The notes: generated by a model not told the origin, from the letters alone. A DNA stretch of 64,000 nt from Kiritimatiellia bacterium (GCA_016929905.1 JAFGHX010000285.1:1-64000), one strand, 5' to 3'; positions 54,190 through 63,354 are shown, counted from the first letter of the stretch. Program-made: numbers and translations.

Positions 54190-57100
54190 TCATTCCAGCC
54201 ACACGCGTGCCCGGTAGAGCTGCCCGTCGGCGCCGGCCGGGCTGGTGTTGGTGTACACCACCGTCTGGCCGGCGCCGAGGATCCGTTGGCAGCCGGACAC
54301 GCCCGTCCACGCCGAACCCCCCCCGCCCTTCTCCTGCAGCTCGTAATAGCGCGCCAGCCCCTCGTAGCCCGACCCGGCGGCCGCTCTCGCGGCGAACGAG
54401 ACCAGGACGCCCGTACCCGCCACGGACAGGTCCACCTCAAACGTCTGACTCGCCTCCGTCGGATCCGTCCCGGCAACGTACTCTTGAAGGTTCGACAGCC
54501 CGTCGCCGTCGGGGTCGGCCGAATCGGTCCGATCCGACGGATCGGACAAATCCGACAGACAGGCCGTCTCCCACGCATCGGGCATGCCGTCCTGATCCGC
54601 GTCCGCCTCGATTGACAATTGACTATTGACGATTGACACTTGCGCGTCGAATGTGAGGTCGCTGCTATCGAGCGAGCGGTTGAACACCTGAACGGCCACC
54701 TCGTTCGTCCCCGTGCGCAGCACGGGCAGGTCGGCGCCACTCACGGCCGCCGACCAGTTCGTTTCCATGTTGGCGGCGGCAAAGCCGTCATACGGACTGA
54801 ACTCGCCCTTGGCGCCCGGAACATTCACGCGCGCCGTCTCCTCGCCGTTGACCCAGAGAATGAATCCGTCGTCGAATTGCGCCCAGAGGCGCAATTCGAC
54901 GACCAATGCTGATTGCTGAATGCTGAATGCTGAACGCAGGAACACGGAGGAGTAGCTGTTTCTCATGTCGGGCAGGGTCGTGCCGTAGGGCCCGTCGCCG
55001 TATCCGAACGGGGCCGGGCCGGACGACCATGACGAGTCGTCGAAAACGAGGCTCGTCCACGCGTGGACCGGATCGGATGCCTCGGCGGTACCCTTGCGCC
55101 ACTTCCAGGTCGAGCCCTTGGCCAGAGCGACGACTACCGGGTCTGCCGCACACGTCTTGAGCATGAGCGCGTTCGCGTAGAACCGGCTCGTGTTGTCTGA
55201 GACGGTCACCAGAAACGTACCGTCGGGACCGGGATCGATTTGCGTAAAGCGCGCGACATAGCCGGTCAGCGTGTTGTAGCCGTTCGTGATAATCGTGGTA
55301 TCGTCGGGCACGGCGGTCGTCGTAACCTTGGCGCCGGGTGTGCTCGCGTTGGCGAACCCGGCGGCGCCGGAAATGGTTGCCGTGGAGTACCGGTCCGTGT
55401 AGTTGGCGTTGTTGCGGTTCCCGAACAGCACGAATTCATAGCGCGTGCCCGGATCCAGGCCGCTGAGCTGCAGCGTAAGGTTTTCGGACGCGTACTGGAT
55501 GACGCCCAAACAGTCGACCCGGTTGCTGAACACCTGAGCCGCATCTGTTCCCGGCTGGCTCAGTGCGCCAAAGGGACTGGCGACGTTCGGCTCGCCGCCC
55601 GCCACCGTCAGGACGGCGGGAAGCGCATGGCCCGTGCCGTAATCGATCAGCGCGCCGCTCTGCCCACTGGTGTAGGTGGTGATTCGGTAGGTCGTCTGCC
55701 CGCTCAGCCACAGCAGGTCGTTGTAAGCCGTGAACCCCGGCGGGGGTGGGCCTTGATCGGTCGTCGCGTCGGCCACGTTGGAGTAGCCGGAGTCTCCGTC
55801 GGCGTTATGGGCCTTGACCCTGTAGTAGAACTTCGTCCCGGCCGGAAGGCCCGTGTCGCTGTATGCTTCGACACCCGCTGCAAGCGTCGCCATCCGTGTC
55901 CAGGCGCTCCCTCCGCTCTGGCGCCGGTCGACCTTGAAGCCCTGCTCGTTGTTGCTGTTGTCCTGCCAGGCGAGGTTGATGCGACTGGTCGAGACGGCCT
56001 GGGCCGTCAATCCGCTCGGCGCGGCCGGCGGATTGGCGGCCTGCGTCGTGTGACGCAATTCCATGTCGATGAACAAGTCACCGCTGGCCGGGCCAGATTG
56101 ATGCACTTCGACGGCGAGCAGGTTCACGCCCTGGAGCAGCTTGCCGATGTGGGCACCGAGATCGAATGCCTCGTAGCTGCCGGCGCTGTGGCCGGCTGCG
56201 GCCGTGTTCCAGCTGATCGTGCCGGTCGGCATGGAGCCGCGTGCGACTTCCTGGCCGTTGAGATAAGCAACGAATCCGTCGTCGTACCTCGCCGCGAGCG
56301 TCAGACTGTTCACCTGTCCCGGCTGCACGCCGAGCATGAACCGCGTGCGGAAGTAGGTGGTCATATGCTTGTTGGCCGGATCGTCGCCGTAGGAGACCTC
56401 CGTATCGACCTCAAGATGCCCGTAACCGAGCGGCGCGTTGCCGTCGGCCCAGCGGCTGTCGTCGAAGGAGGCAGGGCGCCACGCGGTACCGAGGTCCTCA
56501 CCCTGGTCGTGGTAACGCCAGGTGCCCGTCTTGGAAACGAGCACCCCGGAATTCGCCTGCCCGGGGGTGCCGCCGGCCGCGCGGCTGGCAGCCCAGTTGG
56601 CCGGGTCGTTGCCGTAGAGCGAGGCGGCAAGGCGCTCCAGCGACGGCCCGTCCCCGTCCGGGCTCTCGGGCCAGGGGTCGTTGTCCTGGTAGCTCACCCG
56701 GTCGACCTCAATCCACGGGATCCCGTCCGGATCGGGCGAGTCGGGCTTGACCAGCCGCACGCTCTCCCCGCCGTTGCCCAGCCGGCCGGAGTAGGGGCCA
56801 AAGACCCGCACGCCGGCCGGCACATCGGGATAGGCGCTGCGCAACGCGCTTTCGTTGGTGGAACACACCAGCAGGTATTCGCCGGGCTCCAGCGTGATCC
56901 CCTGCGGGAACACATAGTCCACCGCGTTGGTCAGCCGCCACGTGTTGGCGGGGTTGGCGGAGTCGTAGAGCTTTGCGGATGCCTGGCTGACGTTGAGCAG
57001 TTCGATGAATTCGGCGGACAAGTCGGACCCGCCGGACAGGTCGGACGGGTTATACATGATCTCGTTGATAACGACGGGGCCCACTCTTGGATAGGCGTTG

Positions 57101-60100
57101 GCGCTGCCCAGCGTGTGGCCCACGCTCTGCGCAACGAAATCATCGCCGCCCGTGCTCTTCACGTGCCGGCCGAACGCCACCCCGTTCTCGGCCGCGCCGA
57201 AAACGGCGCGGTCCAGATACAGCAGGTTACCGCTGCCGTCCCAGCGGGTGAGATAGATCTGGTCGCCGTGCGAATCGAGCGCGAAACCCAATTGGTTCTC
57301 GTCGAAGGTTTTGTAGCCGCCGGCGGCAAGGGTCGTGCCCGAAGGGATCTTGTGGAGCTTGTAGTTGGTGACGGTGTCGCTGAGGTACCACCCGCCGATA
57401 TCGACGGCGGCATCACCCGCGTTGTACAACTCCAGCACGTCGACTTGCGGCAGGTCCGTGTGGGTGAGCGCCTCGTTGACGACAACCCGGCAGGGCGCTC
57501 CGTCATCGTAGCCGGGCGAGCCGCCGATCAGGTTGCTCGCCCGCCACTTGGCCGGGTCGTCCTGCTCGCCCGCGCCGTCGAACACCAGCGAGAAACCGTC
57601 CCCGTCGGCTTCTCTGGGCCAGGGGTCTTTGTCGTTGTAGCGCACGGAAGTGACCGTGCGCCCGTCGCTGTCGAGCAGCCGGATCCGCTCCCCGCCGTTG
57701 TCGAGCGCGCCCTGGTATTCGCCGAACGGGGCGACGCCGTACCGCGCCTGGAACGCCTGGGCGTTGTTGGCGATGACCAGAAGCGCGCCGCCTGCCAGGT
57801 CCGTGCCCGGCGGGAAGGTATAGCGGATTCCCTTGAAACACATGGCGGATAGCCCACGGGTGGCGCTGCCCGTGTTCTTGATTTCGACGAATTCGAAGTC
57901 GCCCCCGCCGAGCGGGTTGTACAGGATCTCGGTAATCCGAATGCTGCCGTAGTGACCGGTGTAGTTGAAGGTCGCCTCGTGCACGGCGCTCCAGGTGTGG
58001 TTGCTCCTGTAAGACCGCGCCTTGACGTGCGTGGTGCGCGAAAGCGTGACGGGCCCGGTGTAGCGCGTGCCGAGTCTGCTGCCGCCCGCCTTGCGCGGAT
58101 CGGAACCGTCGCGCGTGTAGTAAATCGTGTGGCCGGCGGAGGTCGACATGGTGAGCTTGAACCCGGCCGCAATCGCCCCGCCGTGCTGTTGGAAGTTCGG
58201 CGGATCGATGCTGGGATAGAGCGTGTATCCGTTCATCGCCTTGCTGCGCAGGTAGTTGTTGATGAGGCGCCCCGTATTCCCGTTCATCATCGCCAGCACG
58301 TTGTCGCGCGCGCGGTACCAGTGCTGATGCCGGGTGAGCCGGTTCACCGTCTCCACCGCCTGCCCGCTCATGTTGGTGACGGTGAACGGCGTGCTGCTGT
58401 CCCCCCACCGCGCCGATTCCAGCACGATCGGGTCCTCAATGAAATCGCACAGCGTCAGCCAGCGCTCGCGCGAACTCGCATCCGTCAGCGCGCCGCCGTT
58501 GGCGCAGTGGCGGTAGGTCCGGTCGGCAAACAGGGTGCGGAAATCGCCGTTCCGGACGAGGTTGCGCACCGGGCGCGCAATGTACGTCTGGCCGGGCGAC
58601 CGTACCGGGTCATAGGGGTACGGCGAGGTGCCTTCCGCGGCGGTGAAGAACTGCGGCTTGATCCAGGCGCCGTCGTGACTGCGGTTGCGGCCCGAGCTGT
58701 TCGGATCGCCCCCCATCCAAACGTAATCCTCGTTGTAATCGTACCAGCTCTCCTCGCAGTCCCACACGAACCACTTCATCGGCTGCGGCGACGGCTGCCA
58801 CAGGTGCCCCAGATACACGTTGTTCACGGAGGTGATCCGGTTCCAGTTCTCCTGCCAGTCCCCGCCGCCGCAGTACCACCAGAGCAGGATGTAGTCACAG
58901 AACTGCTCGATGTCCACGTACGCCTTCAGGGTCTCGTAGTTGGCGGCGTTGGCCATGTCCCGAACGGCCTGATCGCCCAGCGTGTTGACGAAGTAGTCGA
59001 AACGCGAGGCGTCCCCGTGCTCCTCCGGGGAACCGAACGTGATGTCGCCGTGGTTGGCCCACCACCAATGATCCGGTTCGCCGCCGAGATAGGCGGACAG
59101 GAAGCTTTCGTCGGGCCGTTCGGCGGCGTTGTACAGGCCCCAGTACAGCCCGTCGAGGTAGACGTGCATGTAGGTGGAGCGCGAACCGAACCCGCTCATG
59201 TCGAGCTGGCTGGCGCGCGCCCATTCGTCGTGCGTGTACGTCGTCGCGAGCGTCCGCGCCGATGCGCCCTTCCACGATTCGTTCCCGCCCGCGCGCATCA
59301 CGACCCAGTCGAACGCGTCGGCCGCCGAATCCGCATGCAACGGCGCACTCTCGAAGAACGGGTAGTTCAACTTCCCGGGCCCGTAGCGGCTGTGGAACCG
59401 CAGCTTGAACGACCGCTTGTGGTTGGCCGCGTGACTGTGCGGCCTGAGCCCGCAGTCGATCTGGAAGCCGCCTTCGTGAACGAGCGGATAACCCGCCGGA
59501 TAGATCAGTTCCGCGGAACACGCGTGCTCGTAGTTCTCGTTGGGGTCGTTCTGGGAACTCCAGCTCCAGCCGTTCATGAGCCAGCCGCGGCTGCCGAAGA
59601 TGTCGTCCTTCTTCATGACGATCGACAGCGTCGGAATGCTCGTCAACGCGTCCGTCACCATGGCGGCGTAGCCGTGCGCCGTGTCGTTCACCACGGCAGG
59701 GTCCATCTGGTAATCCGCCGCAAACGACTGGGACACCTTCCACCATTTGCTCGGGAAACCCGCCGGCCGCGCGGGCTGCGTGAGCACGTCGTCCAGGAAG
59801 ATATAGGTGTGCGTGTCCACGTCGGTCGGGTCGTAGCCGCCTTTGAACGCCGCCGCGCGCAGGCACGTGGTGCCCGTGATCGAGATCCGGCCGCCCGCGC
59901 CGAGGACCGTGCCCGACGTCGCACTGGGCAGGCTGCCGTCCGTCGTGTATCGGATCGTGGCGCCCGCCGTTGCAGTCGAAATCGTCACGTCGAACGCACG
60001 GTCGTAGAAGCCGCGGTCCGCGCTGAACGTCGTGTCCGCCACCCGCTTGAACGTGCTCAGTTCCACGTCGATCTTGCAATCGCCGCTCGATTTCGACGAG

Positions 60101-60648
60101 TTGAAGACCTGCACCGCGATCACATTCTCGCCGACCTCCAGGTATTCCTCGGGAGCCGGCAACTCGAACGTCTCGAATGCGCCCGCCTCGTGGCTGGCCG
60201 ACGCCAGGGAGTCGTACAACGGCGAGCCGTCCGGCTCGTTCTTGTCCAGCACCTTCTCGCCGTTGATCCAGATGATGAAGCCGTCGTCGTAATCGACCGC
60301 CGCCTTCAGCCGGGTGTCCGCGTCCAGACCGGCGACGGAGAAGAACTCGCGAATGAAGACGCATGAGTAGCTGTTCTGCATGTCGGGGAACGTCGTGTTC
60401 AGACCCGCCTCCCCGTAGCCGAACGGCGCGCGGCCGCGCGCCCACGCCGCGTCGGGGAAGTCGGGCGTGCGCCAGGCGCCGCGCGGGTCGGAGGCCTCCC
60501 GCGTGCCTTTGGCGTAACGCCAGGAGCTGCCGCGCGCGAGCAGCGTCTCGGCGCGTGCGCCCCCGCACGCGGTGAACAGGACGGCGATCACGGGTGGAAG
60601 CACGCGGCGCGCAAGCATGCGCCGCCTCTCCGAGCGGACTGTCTGCAT
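54190..60648 (-). CDS. Giant exported CotH-kinase-like / lamin-tail protein 3
   Basis: A 2152-residue protein. AAAGGA 6 nt before the ATG fixes the start; the signal sequence ends ACGGARA (a lipoprotein Cys is possible but FTAC is a poor lipobox). Modules in order: beta-sandwich (30-190), chitobiase-type domain, CotH-like region (about 336-805; IPTLSIVMKKDDIFG, GGGDWQENWNR, VWDCEESWYDYNED), chitobiase-type domain (820-890), three lamin-tail domains (ITEILYNPLGG, VNEALTHTD, INEIMYNPS), beta-sandwich, FN3, FTAYND (1638-1830), beta-sandwich (1838-2003), DxDxDG segment and YRARVWLE. The architecture equals paralog 1. It begins 47 nt after the aldo/keto reductase, so it is likely co-transcribed with sugar genes under an AraC regulator. 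Confidence 0.85.
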   Translation of the reverse strand: MQTVRSERRRMLARRVLPPVIAVLFTACGGARAETLLARGSSWRYAKGTREASDPRGAWRTPDFPDAAWARGRAPFGYGEAGLNTTFPDMQNSYSCVFIREFFSVAGLDADTRLKAAVDYDDGFIIWINGEKVLDKNEPDGSPLYDSLASASHEAGAFETFELPAPEEYLEVGENVIAVQVFNSSKSSGDCKIDVELSTFKRVADTTFSADRGFYDRAFDVTISTATAGATIRYTTDGSLPSATSGTVLGAGGRISITGTTCLRAAAFKGGYDPTDVDTHTYIFLDDVLTQPARPAGFPSKWWKVSQSFAADYQMDPAVVNDTAHGYAAMVTDALTSIPTLSIVMKKDDIFGSRGWLMNGWSWSSQNDPNENYEHACSAELIYPAGYPLVHEGGFQIDCGLRPHSHAANHKRSFKLRFHSRYGPGKLNYPFFESAPLHADSAADAFDWVVMRAGGNESWKGASARTLATTYTHDEWARASQLDMSGFGSRSTYMHVYLDGLYWGLYNAAERPDESFLSAYLGGEPDHWWWANHGDITFGSPEEHGDASRFDYFVNTLGDQAVRDMANAANYETLKAYVDIEQFCDYILLWWYCGGGDWQENWNRITSVNNVYLGHLWQPSPQPMKWFVWDCEESWYDYNEDYVWMGGDPNSSGRNRSHDGAWIKPQFFTAAEGTSPYPYDPVRSPGQTYIARPVRNLVRNGDFRTLFADRTYRHCANGGALTDASSRERWLTLCDFIEDPIVLESARWGDSSTPFTVTNMSGQAVETVNRLTRHQHWYRARDNVLAMMNGNTGRLINNYLRSKAMNGYTLYPSIDPPNFQQHGGAIAAGFKLTMSTSAGHTIYYTRDGSDPRKAGGSRLGTRYTGPVTLSRTTHVKARSYRSNHTWSAVHEATFNYTGHYGSIRITEILYNPLGGGDFEFVEIKNTGSATRGLSAMCFKGIRYTFPPGTDLAGGALLVIANNAQAFQARYGVAPFGEYQGALDNGGERIRLLDSDGRTVTSVRYNDKDPWPREADGDGFSLVFDGAGEQDDPAKWRASNLIGGSPGYDDGAPCRVVVNEALTHTDLPQVDVLELYNAGDAAVDIGGWYLSDTVTNYKLHKIPSGTTLAAGGYKTFDENQLGFALDSHGDQIYLTRWDGSGNLLYLDRAVFGAAENGVAFGRHVKSTGGDDFVAQSVGHTLGSANAYPRVGPVVINEIMYNPSDLSGGSDLSAEFIELLNVSQASAKLYDSANPANTWRLTNAVDYVFPQGITLEPGEYLLVCSTNESALRSAYPDVPAGVRVFGPYSGRLGNGGESVRLVKPDSPDPDGIPWIEVDRVSYQDNDPWPESPDGDGPSLERLAASLYGNDPANWAASRAAGGTPGQANSGVLVSKTGTWRYHDQGEDLGTAWRPASFDDSRWADGNAPLGYGHLEVDTEVSYGDDPANKHMTTYFRTRFMLGVQPGQVNSLTLAARYDDGFVAYLNGQEVARGSMPTGTISWNTAAAGHSAGSYEAFDLGAHIGKLLQGVNLLAVEVHQSGPASGDLFIDMELRHTTQAANPPAAPSGLTAQAVSTSRINLAWQDNSNNEQGFKVDRRQSGGSAWTRMATLAAGVEAYSDTGLPAGTKFYYRVKAHNADGDSGYSNVADATTDQGPPPPGFTAYNDLLWLSGQTTYRITTYTSGQSGALIDYGTGHALPAVLTVAGGEPNVASPFGALSQPGTDAAQVFSNRVDCLGVIQYASENLTLQLSGLDPGTRYEFVLFGNRNNANYTDRYSTATISGAAGFANASTPGAKVTTTAVPDDTTIITNGYNTLTGYVARFTQIDPGPDGTFLVTVSDNTSRFYANALMLKTCAADPVVVALAKGSTWKWRKGTAEASDPVHAWTSLVFDDSSWSSGPAPFGYGDGPYGTTLPDMRNSYSSVFLRSAFSIQQSALVVELRLWAQFDDGFILWVNGEETARVNVPGAKGEFSPYDGFAAANMETNWSAAVSGADLPVLRTGTNEVAVQVFNRSLDSSDLTFDAQVSIVNSQLSIEADADQDGMPDAWETACLSDLSDPSDRTDSADPDGDGLSNLQEYVAGTDPTEASQTFEVDLSVAGTGVLVSFAARAAAGSGYEGLARYYELQEKGGGGSAWTGVSGCQRILGAGQTVVYTNTSPAGADGQLYRARVWLE
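54610..54637. repeat. Heptamer repeat GTCAATN (minus strand) in coding region
   Basis: Four 7-mers (on the plus strand GATTGAC, AATTGAC, TATTGAC, GATTGAC) code for SIVNSQLSI in CotH protein 3, the same slot as in the first gene of the window. Confidence 0.85.
54907..54934. repeat. Heptamer repeat TTCAGCA (minus strand) in coding region
   Basis: TGCTGAT and three TGCTGAA copies on the plus strand encode AFSIQQSAL in the last beta-sandwich of CotH protein 3. Confidence 0.85.
57014..57049. repeat. Nonamer repeat NCGGACNNG in a lamin-tail domain
   Basis: Four 9-mers (GCGGACAAG, TCGGACCCG, CCGGACAGG, TCGGACGGG) add SDLSGGSDLSAE to the third lamin-tail domain of CotH protein 3. The paralogs have a much shorter loop there. 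Confidence 0.75.
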
Positions 60649-60695
60649 AGCCGTTCCTTTCGATTGATCCGGCACCGGGTGCTTGATTTACGCCG

Positions 60696-61667
60696 CTAAC
60701 GGTTGTATCGGAAATGCGCTCCTCCCAGTTTCCGCCATACGGCGTCACAGGCGCTGAGCGTCTCGGCGTCGAGCTCGCCCTGCCAGGCTTTGAGATTCTG
60801 CTCCAGATGCTCGATCCGGCTGGCGCCGAGCACGATGGCGTCGACGTGCGGCTGAGCGGCGAGCCACTGGAGGGCCAGCTCGGTCATGCGCTTGCCGGCC
60901 TTCTTCGCGATGATCGCCAACTGCGCGATCGCCTCGAAGTTCGACTCGGTCCAGTACCGACCGCGGTACTCCTTGTTGACGGCGAAGCGGGTTCCCGGCG
61001 CGGGTTCCCGGTCGCGCGCGTGCTTGCCCGTCAGCAACCCGGCGGCCAGCGGGTTGTAGACGGTGACGCCGATCCGCATCTTCCGGGCGAACGCAACGAA
61101 CTCCACGTCGAGGCTGCGCGTGAGGAGGTTGTAGGGGACCTGCGCGACGACGGGTGCGCTCCAGTTGCGCCGGTCGCAGATCCAGAGCGCTTCGCACATC
61201 TGCCAGGCCGCGAGGTTTGAGAGGCCCACATACATCACCTTGCCCTGGCGCACGAGGAGGTCGAAGGCCGCGAGCGTCTCGTCGATAGGGGTGACGTTGT
61301 CCGGCCCGTGCATGTAGCAGATATCCAGACAATCCGTTTTCAGCCGCTGCAGCGACGCTTCGACACCCCTGATGACGTGCCAGCGGTGCACGCCGGAGTC
61401 TTTGATCTTGTTCCCGCCCACGAAATTGCGGATTTTGCTCGCCAGTACGACGCCGTCGCGCTTGCCGGTCAGGGCCCCGGCCAGGATTTCCTCGGCTTGG
61501 CCTTTGGCGTAGATGTCCGCCGTATCGATGAAGTTCACGCCGGCGTCCAGCGCCATCTCCACCATACGCAGAGAAGTCGCCGCATCGGTCTCGCGCCCGA
61601 ACGTCATCGTGCCCAGACACACGCGCGAGACGCTGATGCCGGTGCCCGTCAGGACTCTGTATTGCAT
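60696..61667 (-). CDS. Aldo/keto reductase
   Basis: A 323-residue NAD(P)H-dependent oxidoreductase. The catalytic tetrad is visible: Asp48 and Tyr53 in NFIDTADIYAKG, Lys78 in LASKIRNF, His120 in CYMHGPDN. Cofactor-binding features follow (YVGLSNLAAWQ, VTVYNPLAAGLLTGK, and IVLGASRIEHLEQNL near the C terminus). The start is the ATG preceded by GGGAGC at 6 nt; the longer open frame runs through the preceding gene. It lies 28 nt after the glycosidase and 47 nt before CotH gene 3 on the same strand, which suggests a role in reducing a sugar or sugar-derived ketone released by the operon; the exact substrate is unknown. Confidence 0.88.
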   Translation of the reverse strand: MQYRVLTGTGISVSRVCLGTMTFGRETDAATSLRMVEMALDAGVNFIDTADIYAKGQAEEILAGALTGKRDGVVLASKIRNFVGGNKIKDSGVHRWHVIRGVEASLQRLKTDCLDICYMHGPDNVTPIDETLAAFDLLVRQGKVMYVGLSNLAAWQMCEALWICDRRNWSAPVVAQVPYNLLTRSLDVEFVAFARKMRIGVTVYNPLAAGLLTGKHARDREPAPGTRFAVNKEYRGRYWTESNFEAIAQLAIIAKKAGKRMTELALQWLAAQPHVDAIVLGASRIEHLEQNLKAWQGELDAETLSACDAVWRKLGGAHFRYNR

Positions 61668-61695
61668 GCGGTGTGCTCCCCGGCCGTCCGAGGCG

Positions 61696-63354
61696 TCATT
61701 TGCGCCGGCGCCGATACAGCAGGACCCACTCGCCGTTCGGCAGGGCGAACGCCTGCTCGCCGCCCTCCCGCGTACCCAACGGCACGTCCTCGCCCGTACG
61801 GGGGTTGACCCGGTTGACATCGAAGCGCCGGTGATTGGGCAGCCGGACGCGGCCGTCCTGGCCGTAGAGCGAGAAGATCAGGTAGACTTCGCCGCTCTTG
61901 GCCAGGCAGAAATTGGTGCGCCAGGGCTTGCCCTCGATCTCGATTTCGTTCGGCGACACGGCGTCGTTCTCCGGCTGCATCTCCCAGTAGGGCAGCCGGC
62001 TCATGAAATCGTGCAACACCCGCAGGTATTGCGGCGTCACGCTGTTCTGCATGCCGGGCAGCGGATCGTCCAGGCAGTAGGTTTCGAGGCTGCCCCACAT
62101 GCAGTACGCGCCGGCCATGGCGGCGGTCCAGAAGGTGGGCAGCAGCGACTCGGACGTCTGCGAGTTCCAGGTTTTCGGGGCGATGTTCTTCCGGCGCGGG
62201 TTGCCCGGCATGCCCTTCATCTCGTAGCCGGGCTCCTCGTTGATGATCGGAATCCCGAACCGGCGCAGCTCGATCATGAGCCGGTTGTGATTGGCGAATG
62301 CGCGCGGGTTGTAGAACCTGGGGAACACGGCGCCGCCCGCCCCTTCCACGGCGCCGGCGTAGCTCTGTTCCGGGACGGAGTCCGAGAACTCCGCCACGCC
62401 GCCGAGCGCGCCGACCTGCGCCTGGCGCAGCATGAAATCGGCCCACGGGAACGGCCAGTCGCGAAGCAGGGTATAGAAACTGGGCTCCGTCGCCGTCTGG
62501 TTCTCCAGCGGATTGTGGACGGTGACCGGCACGCCGAAGACCGCCTTCCCGGCCAGATACGCGCCCATCTCATTGCCCCACGGATGGTTGCGGGGATCGT
62601 ACTGGCCGCGGCTGGAATTGGAGTACTTGCCCTCCACCTGGTTCGAGAGGCAGGGCATCACGTTGGCGTAGGCGCCGAACCGTGCCATGCCGTAACGGAC
62701 GTAGGCCTTGTCCTGTTCGAGCGTCATGCCGCGCTGGTCGCCGTCGTTGAAATAGTAGAAGTACGGCGAGGCCAGGATGTCCGCCCGGCGCAACCTGTCG
62801 ATGAACGCGTCGATCGCCCGGAACTTCGCCACGTTGTACGTCGAGAAGTCCAGGTCCCCGCCGTACAGCTCGCGGATCGTTCCGGCCACCCCGCCCATGA
62901 TGAACAGCACGCGATTGATCCGGTTCGCCTGCAGGAAGGCGATCACCGCGTCCAGAACCGCCGGCGGCGCGAACGGACAGCTCAGCCGCGTGCTGATCAG
63001 GAACCGGCGCGTGCCGTCCGCGTGCTTGAAGTGCAGGCCGTCGACACACAACGGTCCGTGCAGATAGTTCTTCTTCGGCGCGACGCACTGCAGGCTGCCG
63101 TGCCGCTTGTCCAGCCGCGGATCGTTCGATTCGGTGACGTAACGCCATGTACCGAGTTCCGACGGCATGAACCGAACACGCCACGTGTCCGCACCGTCAT
63201 GGAACCCGTCGACCTGGCATTCCCTGCCGGATGCCTCATGGCCGAACCGTGCCTTGAATTCGACATCCGTGAACGGGTTCGTGTGCCGCGGCGTCGAGCG
63301 GAAATCGACGGTATGCGTGTCCCATCGCTCGACGTTGATCTGAGCCGTAGCCAT
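61696..63354 (-). CDS. DUF5060/DUF4038-like glycoside hydrolase
   Basis: A 552-residue protein. The N-terminal ~90 residues look like the DUF5060 Ig-like domain (NPFTDVEFKARFGHEASGRE, FMPSELGTWRYVTES), followed by a (beta/alpha)8-like part (FLISTRLSCPFAPPAVLDAV, NRVLFIMGGVAGTIRELYGG, YVRYGMARFGAYANVMPCLS, IPIINEEPGYEMKG with candidate acidic residues, YCMWGSLETYCLDD) and a small C-terminal beta domain (NGEWVLLYRRRRK). GGGAGGA 6 nt upstream sets the start; no signal peptide is seen. Members of this group are putative glycosidases with little biochemistry. It lies 83 nt downstream of the AraC regulator and opens the sugar operon that includes CotH gene 3. Confidence 0.75.
   Translation of the reverse strand: MATAQINVERWDTHTVDFRSTPRHTNPFTDVEFKARFGHEASGRECQVDGFHDGADTWRVRFMPSELGTWRYVTESNDPRLDKRHGSLQCVAPKKNYLHGPLCVDGLHFKHADGTRRFLISTRLSCPFAPPAVLDAVIAFLQANRINRVLFIMGGVAGTIRELYGGDLDFSTYNVAKFRAIDAFIDRLRRADILASPYFYYFNDGDQRGMTLEQDKAYVRYGMARFGAYANVMPCLSNQVEGKYSNSSRGQYDPRNHPWGNEMGAYLAGKAVFGVPVTVHNPLENQTATEPSFYTLLRDWPFPWADFMLRQAQVGALGGVAEFSDSVPEQSYAGAVEGAGGAVFPRFYNPRAFANHNRLMIELRRFGIPIINEEPGYEMKGMPGNPRRKNIAPKTWNSQTSESLLPTFWTAAMAGAYCMWGSLETYCLDDPLPGMQNSVTPQYLRVLHDFMSRLPYWEMQPENDAVSPNEIEIEGKPWRTNFCLAKSGEVYLIFSLYGQDGRVRLPNHRRFDVNRVNPRTGEDVPLGTREGGEQAFALPNGEWVLLYRRRRK

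Noticed and set aside
55240..60366. Long plus-strand frames opposite CotH gene 3
   Set aside because: Antisense shadows of a gene with a full module order; no domain is recognisable in them.
1..60648. C-terminal tail as LPxTG or PEP-CTERM sorting signal
   Set aside because: There is no LPxTG or PEP motif, no membrane helix and no basic cluster before the stop; the end is YRARVWLE after a beta domain.
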